The notes below the pieces were generated by a model. The model ran no database searches. It was not told the DNA's origin and saw only the letters and a list, made by a program, of their open reading frames with translations. Source: Phycisphaerae bacterium (GTDB lineage: Bacteria > Planctomycetota > Phycisphaerae > UBA1845 > PWPN01). From it: 56,929 nt of DNA. Every line of letters begins with the position of its first letter. Position 1 is the first letter of the stretch. The position numbers and the translations under genes are program-made. Shown piece after piece: positions 17,783 through 26,693 of this stretch. The stretch is taken from the NCBI GenBank assembly GCA_012729395.1, contig JAAYDF010000077.1:1-56929 (forward strand). The letters run 5' to 3'.

Positions 17783-19036
17783 ATGACTCATCAGGCAGTG
17801 TCTCTCATCGTCATCTTCGCGAGTATCCAGGCAATGGCAACGGCGGTGGAACCCGCCGCCCGAAGACTCACCTTGGCCGAGTACCGCGACAAAATGAAGG
17901 CGGGATGGATCGGCCAGATGGTCGGCGTCGGCTGGGGCGGCCCAACGGAGTTCAGATACTGCGGCAGAATCGTCCCGCCCGAGGTTATGCCCCAGTGGAA
18001 ACCCGAGATGGTCAATCAGTTCCATCAGGACGACCTCTACGTCGAGATGACCTTCCTGCGAACCCTCGAAGTGCATGGGCTCAACGCATCCATCCGCCAG
18101 GCGGGCATCGACTTCGCTAACAGCGGCTACGAACTCTGGCACGCGAATCGGCAGGGCCGTGTCAATCTACGCCGCAGAATCGCTCCGCCCGACTCCGGAC
18201 ACCCGAGATTCAACCCCCATGCCGACGACATCGACTATCAGATCGAGGCGGACTTCTCCGGGTTGGTTGCACCCGCTCTACCCAACTCGGTCATCGAATT
18301 GGGCGAGAAGTTCGGCCGGCTTATGAACTACGGCGACGGCGTCTACGGCGGCCAGTTCGTCGGTGGCATGTACGCCGAAGCGTTCTTTGAAACTGACCCC
18401 CTCAAGCTCGTTCAAGCTGGACTCGCATGCATACCCGCCCAAAGCCAGTATGCCGAGACTATCCGGGACGTCATCGCCTGGTACCGCGAAGACCCCAACG
18501 ACTGGGAAAGAACCTGGCAGAAGGTCATGGACAAGTACCACAAGAATCCCAGCTACCGTCGCTTCTCCTGCAAAACGGATGACGACTTCAACATTGATGC
18601 CAAAATCAACGGGGCGTTTATCGTGATGGGCATGCTCTTCGGCAAGGGCGATTTCGATCAGACGGTTATTATCTCCACCCGCTGCGGCCTGGACTCCGAC
18701 TGCAACCCATCCAACGCCGCCGGCGTCCTGTTCACCACCGTCGGCTTCGCCAAACTACCCGACCGGTTCACCTCGGCTGTCGATCAGAACGGTGTATTCA
18801 GCCACACCGAGTACAACTTCCCCAAACTCATCGCCGCCTGCGAAAAGGTGACCCGCGAAGTAGTCATCAGGGCCGGTGGACGTATCGAGAAGAACGCCGG
18901 CGGAGAGGAAGTCTTCGTCATTCCGGTGCGACCGGCCAAGCCAGGCAAAGTCGAGCAGTGTTGGGAACCCGGACCGATCGCCGAAAGCCGATTCGCCTCC
19001 GAGGAGATGGCCAAGATCACCGCCCAACCTGAATAG
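17783..19036 (+). CDS. Exported ADP-ribosylglycohydrolase-family protein
   Basis: A 417-residue member of the ADP-ribosylglycohydrolase (DraG/ARH) fold, which hydrolyses ADP-ribose or related N- or O-glycosidic bonds using a two-magnesium site. Metal-ligand motifs are visible: FHQDDLYVEMTFL near residue 75, HADDIDYQIEADF near 150 and CGLDSDCNPSNAAGV near 305. Unlike the classical cytoplasmic enzymes, it starts with a signal peptide (SLIVIFASIQAMATAVEPA), so it should act outside the cytoplasm. The ATG at 17783 follows an AAGGAG ribosome-binding site by seven bases; an open frame upstream to 17582 has no family support. Substrate unknown; a carbohydrate or nucleoside glycoside is as likely as ADP-ribosyl-protein. 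Confidence 0.85.
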   Translation: MTHQAVSLIVIFASIQAMATAVEPAARRLTLAEYRDKMKAGWIGQMVGVGWGGPTEFRYCGRIVPPEVMPQWKPEMVNQFHQDDLYVEMTFLRTLEVHGLNASIRQAGIDFANSGYELWHANRQGRVNLRRRIAPPDSGHPRFNPHADDIDYQIEADFSGLVAPALPNSVIELGEKFGRLMNYGDGVYGGQFVGGMYAEAFFETDPLKLVQAGLACIPAQSQYAETIRDVIAWYREDPNDWERTWQKVMDKYHKNPSYRRFSCKTDDDFNIDAKINGAFIVMGMLFGKGDFDQTVIISTRCGLDSDCNPSNAAGVLFTTVGFAKLPDRFTSAVDQNGVFSHTEYNFPKLIAACEKVTREVVIRAGGRIEKNAGGEEVFVIPVRPAKPGKVEQCWEPGPIAESRFASEEMAKITAQPE

Positions 19037-19049
19037 GCCGTGATACACG

Positions 19050-19440
19050 CAAATGCCGTGACCTACGAGCGCAATACGAGCCCCGAACGCAGAACACGAG
19101 CCCCAAGCGCGGACTACGAGCCCCGAGCGCAAGCGAGCGGGTGGGAGTAGAACACACACCCTCCCCCCCCTGCTCACAGGGCAGTACCACACGTGAGCCA
19201 ACGAGCCCCGAGCGCCGAATACGAGCCCCGAGCGCAAGCGAGCGGGTGGGAGTAGAGCACACACCCTCCCCGACTGCTCACAGGGCAGTGCCACACGTGA
19301 GCCAATGAGCCCCGAGCGCAGACTACGAGCGCCGTGCGCCGAATACGAGCCCCGAGCGCAAGCGAGCGGGTGGGAGTAGAACACACACGCTTCCCCCACA
19401 GAGCAGTGCGAGTGGGGTCCCGCGATCGGAATTGCCTACC
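19050..19440. repeat. Intergenic block of about three repeats plus inverted-repeat elements
   Basis: The 473-bp gap between the ADP-ribosylglycohydrolase gene and lpdA has no credible gene. It contains three copies of a unit with GAGCGCAAGCGAGCGGGTGG followed by GAGTAGA(A/G)CACACAC, starting near 19126, 19230 and 19354 (spacing about 104 and 124 bases). Between copies are CTGCTCACAGGGCAGT-type segments followed by ACCACACGTGAG, and shorter GAGCCCCGAGCGC pieces. Part of the unit is self-complementary, so hairpins are likely. Related CACTGCTC/GAGCAGTG pieces also occur near 32780 and 56740. Confidence 0.8.
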
Positions 19441-19509
19441 GAGCGGTGCCCCACGCAAGCCGGCACCCCCCGAGCGAACGTCACACGAGAACATGCGACG
19501 CTCGAGGGA

Positions 19510-20964
19510 TCATCGGCGCGGCGGTGCCAGGTGAATCGTAGTTCCTGACACCAGTTCGGCGGCCTCGCCCACCGTCTCCGACAGCGTCGGGTGGGCGTGA
19601 ATGCTCATGCCTACGTCAGAGGCGGTCCCCCCCATCTCGATCGCCAGCACGCCCTCGGCGATGAGTTCGCCGGCCCCGACGCCGACAATGCCGACACCGA
19701 GCACTCGCCCGCTTTCCGGCGAGGCAATGACCTTGGTCAGGCCATCGTTGCGCCCGAGGGCCGTCGCCCGACCCGAAGCTCCCCAAGGGAACTTGGCAAC
19801 GACGATCTCCCGGCCCGCCTGCTGGGCCTGCGTCTCGGTCAGTCCCGCCCAGGCGATTTCCGGGTCGGTGAACACCACGGCCGGGATCGCCCGGGCATCG
19901 ACCGCGACGTTCTCGCCCGCAAGGACTTCCGCCACGACCTTCGCCTCGTAAGAAGCTTTGTGGGCCAACATCGGCTCCCCCGCGATATCGCCGATCGCGT
20001 AGATGTGCTCGTCCGCCGTGCGACGGTGCTCGTCCACCTCGACAAAGCCGCGGGCAATGGTCTTGACCTTGGTATTCTCCAGGCCCAAGCCTTCGCTGTT
20101 CGGGGTGCGACCCACGGCCACGAGGATACGTTCAAACTCCGCGTTGGCAGGAGCGGGCGACTTCGCATCCGCACCGGCCGGCTCGAACGTCACGGAAATA
20201 CCGTTGCCCGTATCAGCGATGGCCGCCACCTTCGTATTGAGATGGATAGCCTTGAACGTCTTCTTGAGCCGAGCCTGCAACACACGCACCAGGTCGCGGT
20301 CGGCACCCGGCAGCAGGCCCTCGGTCATCTCGACCACCGTCACTTCGCTGCCCAACGCCGCATAGACCGTCCCCATCTCCAGCCCAATGTAACCGCCCCC
20401 GACGATCAACAACGACCGCGGGATGTTGGGAAGCTCCAAAGCGGAGGTCGAGTTCATGACCCGCGGGCTGTCGATGTTGAACGCGGGGATCGCGGTCGGT
20501 CGCGAACCCGTCGCCAGAATCGCGTATTGGAACCGCACACGGCCCTGGTCCGGCGGGCCGCCGCGCTCGCTGCTCAGCAGCAACGTCTGCGAATCCTCGA
20601 ACCGCGCCCACGCCCGCACCAGCTCCACGCTCCGCGACTTGGCGAGCTGGCGGATGCCACCGGCATTCTTGCCGATCACATCATCCTTCCACTTCCGCAG
20701 TTTCGCCAGGTCAATCTCGGGCGGTGCGAACTTGAGCCCCCACTGCTCGGCCCCGCGGGCCTCATTGATCAGGTAGGCCATATGCAGCAGCGTCTTGGAC
20801 GGAATGCACCCACGGTTGAGACACACCCCGCCCGGCTGCTCACCCGCGTCGACCAGCAAAACCTTGCGGCCCCGATCAGCGGCCGCGAACGCCGCCGCGT
20901 AACCTCCGGGGCCTGCACCGATCACCACCACTTCCGTCTCTCGCACCGCTGCTGATTCACTCAT
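19510..20964 (-). CDS. lpdA: Dihydrolipoyl dehydrogenase (E3)
   Basis: A 484-residue FAD disulfide oxidoreductase that reoxidises dihydrolipoamide on the E2 subunit and makes NADH. The FAD-binding loop is VIGAGPGGYAAA (residues 14-25), the redox disulfide is GGVCLNRGCIPSKT (Cys48 and Cys53), the NAD-binding loop is IVGGGYIGLEMG, and the C-terminal His-Glu dyad is HPTLSE (His458, Glu463). Length and motif order are normal. It is the last gene of the aceE-aceF-lpdA cluster on this strand, but a 180-bp gap with hairpin repeats separates it from aceF, so its expression may differ from that of the first two genes. It could also serve 2-oxoglutarate dehydrogenase or glycine cleavage. Confidence 0.96.
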   Translation of the reverse strand: MSESAAVRETEVVVIGAGPGGYAAAFAAADRGRKVLLVDAGEQPGGVCLNRGCIPSKTLLHMAYLINEARGAEQWGLKFAPPEIDLAKLRKWKDDVIGKNAGGIRQLAKSRSVELVRAWARFEDSQTLLLSSERGGPPDQGRVRFQYAILATGSRPTAIPAFNIDSPRVMNSTSALELPNIPRSLLIVGGGYIGLEMGTVYAALGSEVTVVEMTEGLLPGADRDLVRVLQARLKKTFKAIHLNTKVAAIADTGNGISVTFEPAGADAKSPAPANAEFERILVAVGRTPNSEGLGLENTKVKTIARGFVEVDEHRRTADEHIYAIGDIAGEPMLAHKASYEAKVVAEVLAGENVAVDARAIPAVVFTDPEIAWAGLTETQAQQAGREIVVAKFPWGASGRATALGRNDGLTKVIASPESGRVLGVGIVGVGAGELIAEGVLAIEMGGTASDVGMSIHAHPTLSETVGEAAELVSGTTIHLAPPRR

Positions 20965-21020
20965 GACTCAATCTCTCCACCACCTCCGTGGAAGTGGGCC
21001 ACCTGTCCTTGTATCGTTCG

Positions 21021-21120
21021 CCACGGCCGCCACGGGGAACGGCTGCCACGGGGGGCAGCCACTACGACCGCCACGGGGGGCAGCCACTACGAGAAACGGC
21101 TGCCGCGGGGGGCGGCCGCG
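21021..21120. repeat. Hairpin repeats between aceF and lpdA
   Basis: A GC-rich repeat block inside the pdh operon. A perfect 7-bp stem with a 6-base loop lies at 21041-21060 (GGCTGCC-ACGGGG-GGCAGCC). An 8-bp stem with one G-T pair is at 21097-21118 (GGCTGCC-GCGGGG-GGCGGCC with a flanking C-G pair). A degenerate copy at 21066-21085 has two mismatches. The loop (CCCCGT or CCCCGC on the other strand) matches the hairpin family found at 26365, 40688, 45403 and 56468. It could act as an RNA stabiliser, attenuator or processing site in the polycistronic message. Confidence 0.8.
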
Positions 21121-21144
21121 ACGATGACCGCCGCCGGCACGCCG

Positions 21145-22482
21145 TCACAAACCCAAAAGCAGGACTTCGGGATCCTCCAGCAGGCCGGCCAACTTCCGCA
21201 CAAATCGCGCACCATCCGCACCGTTGATCACCCGGTGATCGTACGAGAGACACAACGGCAACATGAGGCGGTTGGCAAGCTGCCCGTTCACGAGACCAGG
21301 CTCCTGTCGCGAACGGGCCAAGCCCAGGATGGCCACCTCCGGATAGTTGATAATGGGCGTGAACGCCGTCCCGCCGATGCCGCCCAGATTCGTCACCGTG
21401 AACGTCCCGCCACGCAACTCATCCAGACCCACCTTGCGCTTGCGGGTCCGCTCGGCCAACTCGTTCATCTCCGCGGCCAGCGACAGAACGCTCTTGGCAT
21501 CCACGTCCCGGATCACTGGAACAATCAGCCCCGCCTCCGTATCGACAGCCACGCCGATGTGATAGTACCGCTTGAGAACCAACTCACTCGCCTGTGTGTC
21601 CAGCGACGCGTTGAACTGCGGGTACTCCTTCAATGCCGCGACCAGCGCCTTGAGCACGAACGCCGTCACCGTCAGCTTCACCGCTTTGCCCTGCTCCGTC
21701 TCCCGAAACCGCCGGCGCAAAGCCTCCAAACGCGTGATATCCGCCATCTCGAACTGCGTCACGTGCGGCGCGACCGCCCAACCGGTCCACAGGTGCTCCG
21801 CCGTCTTACGCTGCAACGAGGAGAACGGCACACGCTCGACCTCGCCCCACTGCGTGAAGTCCGGAAGCGTCACCGCCACGCCGGCGAAACCCCCATGTGC
21901 TTCTCCCGCCCCCCGCTCCTGCCGCTGCCGAACGAACGCCTTGACATCATCTTCGGTAATCCGCTTACCCGCCCGGCCCGCCGCGACGTCACGCAGATCG
22001 ACACCCAACTCACGCGCCAGTCGGCGAGTGGCCGGCCCCGCAGGCACCGGCTCGTCGGATTCCTCCGCCGCAGCGGCGGCTGGCTCGGCCTTCTTTGCAG
22101 AGGGCTTCGGTTGGGCCGGCGGCTTCTCCGGCTTCCTGGCCTCCGCCTTTTTCTCCGGCTCCTTCGCCGCCGCAGGGGAAGGCTCCGCTTGCGATGCTGC
22201 AGCCGCCACAGGGGCCGCCCCTACCGCGGGGCTCTCCCCCTTCCCATCGGTATCGACAGTCAGCAGGGTGGCCCCCACCTTCACCTTGTCGCCGGTCTTC
22301 ACCAGGACATCGACCACTCGGCCCGCCACGTTGCAGGGCACTTCCAGCACAGCCTTGTCGGTCTCGATCTCCACGACCGTCTGCTCGGCCTGCACCATGT
22401 CGCCCGGCGAGACGCGAACTTGCACGATATCCCCGCCCTCGACCCCTTCACCCAGATCCGGCAGTTTCAACTCGGTAGCCAC
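21145..22482 (-). CDS. aceF: Pyruvate dehydrogenase E2, dihydrolipoyllysine acetyltransferase
   Basis: A 445-residue E2 subunit that moves the acetyl group from E1 to coenzyme A and forms the core of the pyruvate dehydrogenase complex. It has one lipoyl domain (residues 1-75) with the lipoylated Lys43 in EIETDKAVLEVP. An Ala/Pro/Glu/Lys-rich flexible linker runs from about 85 to 150. The peripheral-subunit-binding domain is TRRLARELGVDL...GKRITEDDVKAF. The catalytic domain ends in SYDHRVINGADG with catalytic His416. Many E2p enzymes have two or three lipoyl domains; this one has one. It starts 18 bases after the aceE stop, so the two are co-transcribed. Confidence 0.95.
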   Translation of the reverse strand: MATELKLPDLGEGVEGGDIVQVRVSPGDMVQAEQTVVEIETDKAVLEVPCNVAGRVVDVLVKTGDKVKVGATLLTVDTDGKGESPAVGAAPVAAAASQAEPSPAAAKEPEKKAEARKPEKPPAQPKPSAKKAEPAAAAAEESDEPVPAGPATRRLARELGVDLRDVAAGRAGKRITEDDVKAFVRQRQERGAGEAHGGFAGVAVTLPDFTQWGEVERVPFSSLQRKTAEHLWTGWAVAPHVTQFEMADITRLEALRRRFRETEQGKAVKLTVTAFVLKALVAALKEYPQFNASLDTQASELVLKRYYHIGVAVDTEAGLIVPVIRDVDAKSVLSLAAEMNELAERTRKRKVGLDELRGGTFTVTNLGGIGGTAFTPIINYPEVAILGLARSRQEPGLVNGQLANRLMLPLCLSYDHRVINGADGARFVRKLAGLLEDPEVLLLGL

Positions 22483-22500
22483 GTTTCATCCTCGGATGCG

Positions 22501-25173
22501 TTATGCGTACATCGGATCGACCGCGTCCGGGTCAATCCCCAGTTCCTGGATCGCCTGCTTCACGACGCCGCGATCCCGCTGGCCTTGCTCGGTAAGCCGA
22601 TGCAAGGCAGCCACCACGATATGCTCCGCGCTCACCTCAAAGTGCCGCCTTAACGACACCCGGTTTTCGCTTCGCCCGAACCCATCCGTCCCCAGACTGA
22701 CCATCCCGCCCGGCACCCAGCGGGCGATCTGATCCGACACCACACACATGTAATCGGACGCCGCCACCACCGGGGCCACATCATTCTCCAGCAACCCCGC
22801 CAGATACGACTTGCGCGGCGGGGCCTCCGGATGAAGCCGATTCCATCGCTCAACCTCTAGGCAATCCCGACGAAGCTGAACGTAGCTCGTCGCACTCCAC
22901 ACGTCCGCCGCCACGCCGTAGCGCTCCGCGAGGATACCCGCCGCCCGCTGAACCTCCCGCAGGATCGAGCCGCTGCCGAAAAGGTGAACCTTCGAGTCGC
23001 CCGCCAGTTCGCTCGCCTGGTAACGATACAACCCCTTGAGAATGCCCTCCCGCACGCCTTCCGGCATGCGCGGCTGCTGGTAATTCTCGTTGTAGATCGT
23101 CAGGTAGTAAAAGACATCCTCCTTCGCTTCGTACATGCGGCGAATGCCTTCCTGGATAATCACCCCCAACTCGTACGCGAACGCCGGGTCGTAAGCCTGG
23201 ATCGTCGGAACCGTCGAGGCCAGCACCAGGCTGTGCCCATCCTGATGCTGCAGGCCTTCGCCCGCAAGCGTCGTACGGCCCGCTGTCCCACCCATCAGGA
23301 ACCCCTTGCAGCGCATGTCCGCCGCCGCCCAGATCAGATCCCCGATCCGCTGAAACCCGAACATCGAGTAGTAGATGAAAAACGGGATGGTGTTCACCCC
23401 GTGCGTGGCGTACGCCGTCCCGGCAGCGATGAAGGAAGACATCGAGCCGGCCTCTGTGATGCCCTCCTCCAGAATCTGCCCGTCCTTCGACTCGCGGTAG
23501 TACAGCAAGGTGTCGCGATCCACGGGCTCGTAGAGCTGCCCGGTGCTCGCGTAGATGCCGCACTGCCGGAACAGAGGCTCCAGCCCGAACGTCCGGGCCT
23601 CATCCGGGATGATCGGCACCACCAGCTTGCCAATCTCCTTGTCCCGAACCAGCTTGGCAAACAACCTGGCAAAGGCCATCATCGTCGAGGCTTCACGCTC
23701 GCCCGTCCCCTCCAGTAGCTCGTTAAACGTCTCCATCCCCGGAGCCGCCACCGGCGGGCTCTTCACCACCCGTTGCGGCACGTATCCGCCGAGGCTCTCC
23801 CGCCGCTTGTGCATGTACTGCATTTCCGGGCTGTCGTCAGCCGGGCGATAAAACGGCGCCTGAGCAACCTCGGCGTCCGAGATGGGAATCCCAAACCGTC
23901 TGCGGAAATCCTTGAGCTCCTGCTCGTTGAGCTTCTTCTGCTGGTGGGTGATGTTCTTGCCTTCGCCGGCCTCGCCCAAACCGTAGCCCTTGATCGTCTT
24001 GGCCAGAATCACGGTCGGCGCCCCGCGATGATTAACCGCAGCCTGGTAAGCGGCGTACACCTTCTCCGGATCATGCCCGCCGCGACGCATCCGCTGGAGC
24101 TGCTCATCCGAAAGCCGCTCCGCCATCTTAGCCAACGCCGGGTACTTGCCGAAAAAATGCTCTCGCGTATAGGAGCCTGGTTCGACCACGTACTTCTGAT
24201 AGTCGCCGTCGACCGCCTCCTCCATGCGGCGGACCAGCCAGCCTTCGCTGTCCTGTTTCAGCAGTCGATCCCAGTCACCGCCCCAGATAACCTTGATGAC
24301 GTTCCAGCCGGCCCCGCGAAATACCGCCTCCAGCTCCTGGATGATCTTGCCATTACCCCGCACCGGGCCGTCCAGCCGTTGCAGATTGCAGTTGATCACA
24401 AAGGTCAGATTGTCCAGCTTCTCACGCGACGCCAGCGTGATCGCGCCAAGACTTTCCGGCTCGTCGCACTCGCCGTCCCCCATGAAACACCAGACCCGAC
24501 TGTGCTCCGTATTGCAGAGCCCGCGGTGCAACAGATACCGGTTGAACCGGGCCTGGTAGATAGCCATGATCGGCCCGAGGCCCATCGAGACGGTCGGAAA
24601 GTTCCAGAAGCCGGGCATCAACCAGGGATGCGGGTATGACGAAAGCCCACCGCCCGGCTTGAGCTCCCGCCGAAAGTTCTCAAGCTGCTCGGCGGTCAGC
24701 CGGCCTTCCAGGAACGCCCGGGCATACACGCCCGGTGTGGAGTGACCCTGGAAGTAGATCTGGTCGCCCGAGCCCTCGCCGTCCTTGCCGCGGAAGAAAT
24801 GATTGAAGGCCACCTCGTACAGCGTCGCCATCGACGCGTACGACGAGATATGCCCGCCGATCCCCGGCGACTCGCGGTTCGCACGCACCACCATGGCCAT
24901 AGCGTTCCACCGAATGATGCTCTTGATGCGGTACTCCAACTCCCGGCTGCCCGGGTAAGGCGGCTGCTCACCAGCTGGAATCGTGTTGACGTACGGCGTG
25001 TTCGCACTGAAAGGCGGGCCAAAACCCCGTTCCCACAAGCGGTTACGAAGCGCTGCCAGTAGTTCCCACGCACGGTTTGGCCCCTGTTGGCTCAGGACGT
25101 AATCCAGGGACTGCAACCACTCGCGGGTTTCCTCCGCCGACTCGGGGGACGGTAGCGGCGTCTCTTCTGCCAT
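22501..25173 (-). CDS. aceE: Pyruvate dehydrogenase E1 component, homodimeric type
   Basis: An 890-residue, AceE-type (single-chain, homodimeric) pyruvate dehydrogenase E1, which decarboxylates pyruvate with thiamine diphosphate and reductively acetylates the lipoyl group of E2. The thiamine diphosphate/magnesium motif runs from GDGECDEPES (residues 232-241) to NCNLQRLDGPVRGN (261-274). Other family blocks are GGHISSYASMATLYEV (near 107), FQGHSTPGVYARAFLEGRL (near 141) and the C-terminal GTDGFGRSENRVSLRRHFEV. Length matches the E. coli enzyme. The start at 25173 (MAEETPL) is preferred over 25203, which adds ten residues without family support. It is the first gene of the aceE-aceF-lpdA cluster. 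Confidence 0.96.
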   Translation of the reverse strand: MAEETPLPSPESAEETREWLQSLDYVLSQQGPNRAWELLAALRNRLWERGFGPPFSANTPYVNTIPAGEQPPYPGSRELEYRIKSIIRWNAMAMVVRANRESPGIGGHISSYASMATLYEVAFNHFFRGKDGEGSGDQIYFQGHSTPGVYARAFLEGRLTAEQLENFRRELKPGGGLSSYPHPWLMPGFWNFPTVSMGLGPIMAIYQARFNRYLLHRGLCNTEHSRVWCFMGDGECDEPESLGAITLASREKLDNLTFVINCNLQRLDGPVRGNGKIIQELEAVFRGAGWNVIKVIWGGDWDRLLKQDSEGWLVRRMEEAVDGDYQKYVVEPGSYTREHFFGKYPALAKMAERLSDEQLQRMRRGGHDPEKVYAAYQAAVNHRGAPTVILAKTIKGYGLGEAGEGKNITHQQKKLNEQELKDFRRRFGIPISDAEVAQAPFYRPADDSPEMQYMHKRRESLGGYVPQRVVKSPPVAAPGMETFNELLEGTGEREASTMMAFARLFAKLVRDKEIGKLVVPIIPDEARTFGLEPLFRQCGIYASTGQLYEPVDRDTLLYYRESKDGQILEEGITEAGSMSSFIAAGTAYATHGVNTIPFFIYYSMFGFQRIGDLIWAAADMRCKGFLMGGTAGRTTLAGEGLQHQDGHSLVLASTVPTIQAYDPAFAYELGVIIQEGIRRMYEAKEDVFYYLTIYNENYQQPRMPEGVREGILKGLYRYQASELAGDSKVHLFGSGSILREVQRAAGILAERYGVAADVWSATSYVQLRRDCLEVERWNRLHPEAPPRKSYLAGLLENDVAPVVAASDYMCVVSDQIARWVPGGMVSLGTDGFGRSENRVSLRRHFEVSAEHIVVAALHRLTEQGQRDRGVVKQAIQELGIDPDAVDPMYA

Positions 25174-25651
25174 GGATAAACAACCTCGTTGCCCGTCGTT
25201 CATGCGGAACTGTAGCGCTCGGTGCGGAGCACGGCCATGTCCCGCGCCAACCCGAACCCCAAGTATGGTCGACCGCCCCCATCACTGTCAACGCAACCGC
25301 TCAGGCGGCGCGCAAGGGGTAGAAAAACCGGCGGGCCGAGCAGAACCGCGCCCGCAAAACAGAGCCGCGCAAGTGAGGAAGCGGTTCTTCCTTGTTGGAG
25401 CAACCACTCCGTCGCGGTCGCGGCTCTGCCTGACGACCAGCGCTCACCTACGGTCGCGGCTCCGCTTGCGGTCCCACGCACCTTCCCAAGCGGCGCATTG
25501 CCGTTTTCGGTTCCCCGGCGGCCAGGAAAGGTCAACTCCCCAACCGCCTCCCGCCGACAATAGATGTGCGTCAAGAGCCCTGCGGTCCGGCTTGCCGCTT
25601 CGCGGCGTATCCCAGGAACCGCCGCTCGCGGGCAAATCGGATGGAAACGCG
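25174..25651. other. Intergenic region between divergent aceE and ydcF-like genes, with repeat fragments
   Basis: A gap of 478 bases. It must carry the aceE promoter, but I could not pick out a convincing -35/-10 pair. On the + strand it contains the elements GTCGCGGTCGCGGCTCTG (near 25411) and CGGTCGCGGCTCCGCTTGCG (near 25451), which match a dispersed family also seen near 37670 and 50025. An open frame that could extend the ydcF-like gene leftward through here has no family similarity and reads through the repeats, so I leave it unannotated. Confidence 0.6.
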
Positions 25652-26326
25652 ATGCCTTGTGAGATTGACAGCCCGTCCGCCGACAACCCCCAACCCGCCG
25701 CGCGAGCACCTGTCCGCCGCGCCCCCTTCCGCATGCTCGCATGGTGCTACTGCCGCGCTCGCGCCTTGTTCGCCGTTGTCGCCTTGCTCCAGATCATCCT
25801 TGTCTGCACACCGATCACCGACCGGCTCTACCGCTGGCTGGATGTCACCAAGCCCCCCCAGCAAGCCGACCTCATCGTCTGCCTGGGCGGCAACGAGGCC
25901 CGCCTCCTGTGGGCGGTCGACGCCTACCACCGCGGATTAGCTCCGCGCATTGTCGTCTCCAACCTCCCCGGCGCCGCTCAGTGGATGCGCAACAAGCTGC
26001 TGCAGTGCGGCATCCCCGCCGACCGCGTCATCCTCGACGACGCTTCCGGCACCACCGCCGAGCATCCGCCCAACGTGGCGCGCCTCCCCGGCCTCGACCC
26101 CGCACGACATCGATTCCTGTTGGTCACCGACCACGACCACAGCCGCCGAGCCCTCGCCTGCTTCCGCAAGGCGGGATTCACCCATGTCTCTGTCTATGGA
26201 TCAGGGTTTCCGATGCGCGATGACGGGCCGTTCCACATGCGCTGCCGTTGGCGCATTCTCGTCCTGCCCCGCCTGCTCTATGAATATGCCGCCCTTGTGC
26301 AGTACCGATGGCAGGGGCGGATCTGA
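25652..26326 (+). CDS. YdcF/DUF218-family membrane-anchored protein
   Basis: A 224-residue DUF218 (YdcF/SanA/ElyC-like) protein. Such proteins are implicated in envelope polysaccharide or peptidoglycan metabolism, but the reaction is not defined for most members. A transmembrane segment lies at about residues 38-55 (ALFAVVALLQIILVC). Then come the family blocks ADLIVCLGGNEARLLWAVDA (near 72), GLAPRIVVSNLPGA, a degenerate version of the usual E-x-S-x-N-T block (DDASGTTAEHPPNV, near 130) and RFLLVTDHDHSRRALACFRK. I chose the ATG at 25652 because the membrane segment follows at a sensible distance and everything upstream is repeat-derived. It converges on pyrH. Confidence 0.8.
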   Translation: MPCEIDSPSADNPQPAARAPVRRAPFRMLAWCYCRARALFAVVALLQIILVCTPITDRLYRWLDVTKPPQQADLIVCLGGNEARLLWAVDAYHRGLAPRIVVSNLPGAAQWMRNKLLQCGIPADRVILDDASGTTAEHPPNVARLPGLDPARHRFLLVTDHDHSRRALACFRKAGFTHVSVYGSGFPMRDDGPFHMRCRWRILVLPRLLYEYAALVQYRWQGRI

Positions 26327-26364
26327 ATCGCTCGCCCACGACCTTAGAGCGATTCACGCCCCAT

Positions 26365-26418
26365 CGTAGCCGTCGCCCCCCGACTTCGGCGAGCTCAGCC
26401 GAGCCGTGGCGACCGGCG
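26365..26418. repeat. Dispersed hairpin repeat (long form)
   Basis: One copy of the GTCGCCCCCCGA...TGGCGAC hairpin family with an inner TCGGC...GCCGA stem (CTTCGGCGAGCTCAGCCGA). Outer arms are CGTCGCC at the left and GGCGACC at the right, with one mismatch. It lies in the 367-bp gap between the convergent ydcF-like gene and pyrH; the gap has no gene I can support. Confidence 0.8.
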
Positions 26419-26500
26419 TATTCCTTGCGAGTCCGCGGGCTACCAGGGGCGGCGGCCGCTGCGCCATTGTGTGAAATGCTCTAGTGCACAGTTGAGAGCA

Positions 26501-26598
26501 AACCACGGATGAACACGGATGGAGCAGGAAATCGGCGCCGAACACAGCGTGCCGTAACGCAATCTCTTATCTGTGTGTATCTGTGTTCATCTGTGGTT
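26501..26598. repeat. Inverted repeat AACCACGGATGAACACGGAT / ATCTGTGTTCATCTGTGGTT
   Basis: The left arm (26501-26520) and the right arm (26579-26598) are complementary at 18 of 20 positions; the two differences would be G-T pairs in one strand. The 58-base loop shows no gene. It sits between convergent genes (ydcF-like and pyrH), where a transcript-ending or processing hairpin would be useful, but there is no following T-run. Confidence 0.75.
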
Positions 26599-26693
26599 TC
26601 GATGAATGATTCGAGCTGAAACCAGCGACTCGCGATCAAGATATGCCGGCCGACTTCGCTTTTCGCGAAGCAAGCTACCGCCGCGGGTCGCGC

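Noticed and set aside
19591-22653. Long + strand frames over lpdA and aceF
   Set aside because: The minus strand encodes unmistakable E3 and E2 proteins with all catalytic motifs.
25172-25651. N-terminal extension of the YdcF-like protein
   Set aside because: The translation passes through dispersed repeats and lacks similarity; a membrane anchor follows the ATG at 25652.
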